From Tubulanus polymorphus (lineage: Eukaryota > Nemertea > Palaeonemertea > Tubulaniformes > Tubulanidae), in the NCBI RefSeq assembly GCF_964204645.1, contig NC_134029.1, positions 11,336,850-11,400,849 on the forward strand: a stretch of 64,000 nucleotides of DNA, read 5' to 3'. A program made the translations under genes and the position numbers. A model generated the notes under the pieces. The model saw only the letters and a program-made list of their open reading frames with translations. It ran no database searches and was not told the origin of the DNA. Positions 60,268-64,000 of this stretch are shown here, in pieces (within the stretch, counting starts at the first letter, position 1; each line of letters starts with the position of its first letter).

Positions 60268-61355
60268 TTATTCTTTTAATTTTACTACATAAAATCCATT
60301 CATTAAATTTATCATCGTATCCTTTATATTTCACCAAAGAATAATTTTTTCCTTTAAGAGTTTTTGTTTTCAATACTTTTTCTATTTTGTATTCTATTTC
60401 ATCTGGATTTGGTACAAGTGATAATTCTTGTTCATAGAAATAACCTAATATTTCTTCATCTTTTAAATCTTCTAATTTATAAACAAAAGGTTTAGTTAAT
60501 ATTATCTTTTTAATTTTAAATATTTCTTCTGTAAAATTAGGGGTATAACCTTTATAAAATGTTTTTCTATATTTAGATATTCTTACGTGTTGTCCAATTT
60601 TGAATCTAGGTTCACCGAAATCATGTGTAACAAACGCACCATATAAATTATTCCAAACTATTTCTGAATTATCTTCTTTTCTAGCTTGTATAGGTTTCAT
60701 ATTTATAGAACTATGTTTAGAATTATTATAACCTTTCACCAAATCATCTAACACATCGATATATTTATATGTTTCATTAGCAGTAAAATATTTCCACATT
60801 CTAGTTTTCAATGTTTTATTAAATCTTTCTATAATAGATGCTTTTTTATCTGAGTGTGTTATATTTTATATAGTGAATATTTTACATCGTTATCAGATAA
60901 TAGTTTTTTGAAATGTTTGTTATAAAATTCCTTACCTTCATCAAATTGTATCTTATCTGGAATAGCTTCTTTAAATATAGATTTAAAAGCATTTGTAACT
61001 TCTATGCCAGTTTTATTTTTGATTGGAATTGACCATGCGTATCTACTGAATATATCTATAACATTTAATATCCAGAAATATCCTTTGTTGTATTCCTGTA
61101 AGTTCTTCATGTCAATTAAATCTGCTTGCCATTGTTGATCGACATATGAACCATAACTTTTCTTGTTAAATAACTTTTATCCATTTTCTTGTGGATTTGA
61201 TATGTTGGTTGATTTTGTAACCATGATTTTAATTCACTATATTTTATATCACTATTATCAGATTTAATTTTATTCCATAATTCTGAAACGTTAGAATATG
61301 ATACTTCACTTTCTGGGTTATAATATAAATCTCTTAAATATTGTTCTTTTTTCAT
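60260..61355 (-). pseudogene. Polinton integrase with chromodomain, two frameshifts
   Basis: Homologue of 19802-20887. The frame is lost by a missing base at about 61145-61155 and by a small rearrangement at about 60860-60875 (replacing the stretch before the catalytic Glu region). The lysine codon that is TAG in A2 is intact here. C-terminal 183 codons with the chromodomain-like region are open. The tail reads LCSKIKRINE instead of LSSKIKRINE. Confidence 0.9.
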
Positions 61356-61361
61356 CTTCTT

Positions 61362-61730
61362 TTAATCCATTAATAATAATTTAGATTTAGTTTCAATGAC
61401 TTTATGATTTTACTTATTTTCTGGTATAATAGGTTTATCATCATTGGAATCATCTTTATCATCAGAATTGAATTTTGATTTATATATTACACCGGAGAAT
61501 ATAATAACTGTTACTAATCCAATTGTAATATATAATTTATAATTACTTCCAGCATTAGAAGAATCAGATGGATTATTATTTGAAACAATATCAGATAAAG
61601 TCTGTGATTCATTTATATCAGTTCATTTCTTTTTCTTAGCTTTTTTTAATTCTGAAGATCTTTTACCTAATTCTCTTGCCCATTTAATTTGTTTCTCGGA
61701 TCTAATCTTTTTCTTAACTCCATCACTCAT
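61362..61730 (-). pseudogene. Basic membrane protein (122-aa type), two stops
   Basis: Same length as the intact A2 gene (19427-19795). TGA replaces a leucine codon after the Lys run (near 61626) and TAA replaces a serine codon near 61420. The transmembrane segment is unchanged. Start overlaps the 200-aa stop by 8 nt. Confidence 0.85.
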
Positions 61731-62325
61731 TTATTTTAGTTAATTTTTGTTCTGATTCATTTTCTGTTTCGACGTTTGGTTGTAGTACATCTGTTTCGTT
61801 CTTACCCGATTTATATTCCATAGGTTTGATGTTCGAAAATGTTATGACACCAGTAGAAATTAATGTCATAACCGATCCTAATTGAAATGAAGCATATCCA
61901 ACCCATTTTTGTAATTCAGTCATAACTAAGTAGTCATTTTTCAAATCACTATATAATTCATTTTCATCATTAATTGGTATTAACTGGTTACATAACTTAG
62001 AATAACATTTGACAATACCATCTGAAATAGAATCATTTATTCGGGCTAATCTAGCTTCTTCATAAATCTTAAAATATTTTATTACTTTATCGGGTTTCAT
62101 AGCATCTAATTCTTGAAAAGTAATAATTCTATTTAAAAACTCTTTAGTTTTTCCACCGGCAATCAATAGTTCTAGATGATGCTTACGATATAAGTAGTAT
62201 TCATAATCTATATTGTTATTAACTTGAATAGAATTAGAAACAACTGTATCTTTATTATCACTTATACCCAAATCATCTAATGTCTTTTCAATATCAATAT
62301 TATTCTTACTCGATTTCTTTGACAT
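61723..62325 (-). CDS. Conserved Polinton protein of the integrase block (200 aa)
   Basis: Intact, nearly identical to 18832-19434 (a few changes such as RKHHLELL for CKHHIELL). Upstream signal TTTTTTGCTTTTTTCCTCTA then ATATAAATG on the minus strand. Function unknown. Confidence 0.75.
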   Translation of the reverse strand: MSKKSSKNNIDIEKTLDDLGISDNKDTVVSNSIQVNNNIDYEYYLYRKHHLELLIAGGKTKEFLNRIITFQELDAMKPDKVIKYFKIYEEARLARINDSISDGIVKCYSKLCNQLIPINDENELYSDLKNDYLVMTELQKWVGYASFQLGSVMTLISTGVITFSNIKPMEYKSGKNETDVLQPNVETENESEQKLTKINE

Positions 62326-62550
62326 TTATATTAGAGGAAAAAAGCAAAAAAGAATATTATAAGTATTCTTCAAATGATACTAGATAGTTCAAGTTAAAGA
62401 ATTCTAGTATTAGTTATTGTTTTTTTAGTATTTTTTATTTGTGATATAAAGTATTCTTTTTTGAAAAGAAAATATTAAAAATATAATAGAAATAATAGAT
62501 AGTTGAAGGTATGTAATTTTTATTATATTTTATTTAAAATCTATTATTCT
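62326..62550 (-). promoter_or_regulatory. Gap between HNH and 200-aa gene
   Basis: 225 bp, AT-rich, no gene. It begins (minus strand, about 62540-62518) with ATTTTAAATAAAATATAATA, a direct repeat of the sequence just upstream of the HNH start. Confidence 0.45.
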
Positions 62551-63334
62551 TTAACCACTCATTAAAGACTCAACGTATTGTTCATCATGTGTTGAATTCC
62601 ATAATTCAATAATTTTTTTTGCTTTATCCAGTTGATTCAAATATAACTGTAAATCTAGTTTATTAAATTTTATTTTATTTTCTTTCTTTTCAAGAGGTCT
62701 TAGATTCTTCCAATTCCATATTAACTTCTGATTGTATTCATCATTCATGTTAAATTTCGAAACTGGTAAAACATGGTCTATTTGAAAATATTCGCCATAA
62801 TTATTTATATTCATTTCATCGTTAAACTGATATATTATCCATGATTTTAAGAATTCATCTGTACAACCTAACAAATTAGATAGCGTGTATGAGCGTCTAT
62901 CTTTACTGAATAAATTTGATAATCTAGAACTTAGATATTTTTTCAATTTAAAATTAAAATCTGATTGGCGCCTTTCTTTTTGATAATTATTCATATATTC
63001 TTTATAATGTTCACGATTATTATCCCTCCATTCTCTCATATATTCTGTTTTATAATCTCGATGATTTTCTCTCCATTTTTTATTTTTAACTTTGAATTTT
63101 TTCAATATTATCCATATAATATTCTGTTGAATAATTTGGATTATTTTCAAGAAATTCTTTACTATATAGTTTAGCACAGCTTTTGCAATATGTTTGTTTA
63201 CCATCTTTCTTAGTTTTATTATTATAATATTCTGTAAATGGTTTACTTTTTTTACATTTGCAACATGTCTTCTGATATATATTTACAACACCATTATCAT
63301 TGTTTATATTTATAGCTTGTGATTGTTCCTCCAT
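62551..63334 (-). pseudogene. HNH endonuclease, one frameshift
   Basis: Start ATG 63332-63334. The N-terminal 70 codons with the cysteine sites (CCKC, CKSC) are open, then the frame shifts near 63090-63120 and continues to 62551. The HNH core is clear: QIDHVLPVSKF and NLRPLEKKEN. First HNH His position reads Gln here (QIDH) versus His in the A2 protein. It is about two-thirds identical to A2's gene, and lies at a site that is empty in A2. Confidence 0.82.
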
Positions 63335-63531
63335 TTATAATATACTTTTTATTTAAATTAGGATTTAATATCTCACTACTTTTGTTTATCTATTAGGAGC
63401 AGTAATTATAACTGTCCAGATAAGTCATTTCGGATCCTCGATAATAAATCCTCAAACTGAAAATAAATTCAAAGAAACGACTGGTGGAAATATTATTTCA
63501 TAAACACATATATTTATTATGTAAATTTTAG
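63335..63531 (-). promoter_or_regulatory. Conserved leader upstream of HNH
   Basis: Closely matches 18423-18600 of A2 (GAGGATCCGAAATGACTTAT and surroundings), which in A2 leads into the 200-aa gene instead. It ends with CTAATTTAAATAAAAAGTAT then ATTATAAATG. Confidence 0.5.
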
Positions 63532-63876
63532 CGATCAATAATAGAACAATGGAGAACAATAGAAAAGCGGTCCAATCGGACCGGTTATTGCGCAATACAC
63601 AGTTATATTTTTATTCTGTAAACTACAACATTCAAACATAGAACTGATCAATATTGAGCAGCTGTTTCCGTCAACAACGATCAATAATAGAACAATGGAG
63701 AAAAATAGAAATGCGGTCCAATCGGAGCGGTTATTGCGCAATACTTCGTTAACAGTAAACAATCAATATAGAACAACCGCCGCCATTAACAACGATCAAT
63801 AATAGAACAATGGAGAACAATAGAAAAGCGGTTTAATCGGACCGGTTATTGCGCAATACACAGTTAACAGTAATCA
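63532..63876 (-). repeat. Tandem array of palindromic units (3 copies)
   Basis: Reverse-complement counterpart of 18072-18422. Copies start at about 63532, 63678 and 63793, each with the AGAACAATGGAGAA segment, CGGTCCAATCGGACCG and ATTGCGCAAT. Some palindromes carry single mutations here (GGAGCGG, GGTTTAATC). Confidence 0.75.
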
Positions 63877-64000
63877 ATACAATATTAAAACAGATATATA
63901 CAATCGAGATTACATTTTTTGATATCTTAAAGACCTTCAGTGTGTTACGAGTGTTTCATCCTCCATTTCTATTGATTCCTGAGTTTCACTATTCAGCAGC
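63877..64000 (-). pseudogene. Remnant of the 242-aa gene with internal deletion
   Basis: Reading the minus strand from 64000, the sequence matches codons about 18-37 of the 242-aa gene (AGTGAAACTCAGGAATCAAT at 63990-63971). It then jumps at about 63945 to the 3' flank that follows the A2 gene (CTGAAGGTCTT). About 620 bp are missing. The gene start lies outside the window. Confidence 0.75.

Larger units (their letters stand above)
42531..64000. mobile_element. Polinton family A, copy A3 (extends beyond right edge)
   Basis: Mirror image of A2. Starts with the TIR and PolB (plus strand) and runs through the structural block to the zinc-finger gene, which is split by 4.7 kb of LINE and satellite DNA (54487-59200). 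The convergent minus-strand block follows: ATPase, integrase, 122-aa, 200-aa, HNH, array, 242-aa remnant. The right TIR lies outside. Confidence 0.87.

Overview
The window is animal (probably marine invertebrate) nuclear DNA packed with Maverick/Polinton elements, the virus-like self-synthesising DNA transposons that carry a protein-primed DNA polymerase B, a retrovirus-type integrase, a packaging ATPase and double-jelly-roll capsid genes. The host guess rests on the element types, a LINE reverse-transcriptase relic, 31-bp and 155-bp satellites and AGGCCTA-rich flanking DNA. I cannot name the species.

Two unrelated Polinton families are present. Family A is very AT-rich and occurs three times: A1 (1 to about 12,297, minus strand, continuing beyond the left edge), A2 (about 15,599-32,826) and A3 (about 42,531 to beyond 64,000). 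Its consensus order is TIR, PolB, OB-like protein, penton-like protein, five small or membrane proteins, a 462-aa structural-type protein, a coiled-coil membrane protein, major capsid protein (MCP) and zinc-finger protein. These meet a convergent block of ATPase, integrase, 122-aa and 200-aa proteins, followed by an HNH nuclease, a palindromic tandem array and a 242-aa protein of different base composition. Family B (32,827-42,530) is much more GC-rich. It carries dUTPase, adenain-like protease, MCP, a pVI/pX-like protein, penton-like protein, two tandem core-type proteins, ATPase, integrase, an acidic zinc protein and a deoxynucleoside kinase. It has no polymerase here, so it looks like a truncated element.

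A2 and A3 lie head to head (PolB ends facing each other) with B between them, so the window is close to a giant inverted repeat. All copies are decaying in different genes: stop codons, one-base shifts, an 895-bp Harbinger-like MITE (A2), a 1.2-kb insertion (A2), a 3-kb deletion (A2) and a 4.7-kb insertion of LINE and satellite DNA (A3). The structural gene block of A1 and A3 is largely open.

The most unusual items are: (1) a 355-aa intein with two LAGLIDADG motifs inside the catalytic motif C of the A1 polymerase, absent from A2 and A3; (2) a zinc-finger/zinc-ribbon gene, only in A1, whose second half resembles poxvirus/NCLDV late transcription factor VLTF3; (3) a recurring T-run plus TAAATAAATG signal before nearly every virion gene of family A, resembling poxvirus late promoters, with a different TTTAATAAAAA-type signal before PolB and accessory genes; (4) an HNH gene present at a site in A3 that is empty in A2; (5) a tandem palindromic array beside the foreign-looking 242-aa gene. 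Together (2) and (3) suggest, as inference, that this Polinton family may carry its own temporal transcription programme.
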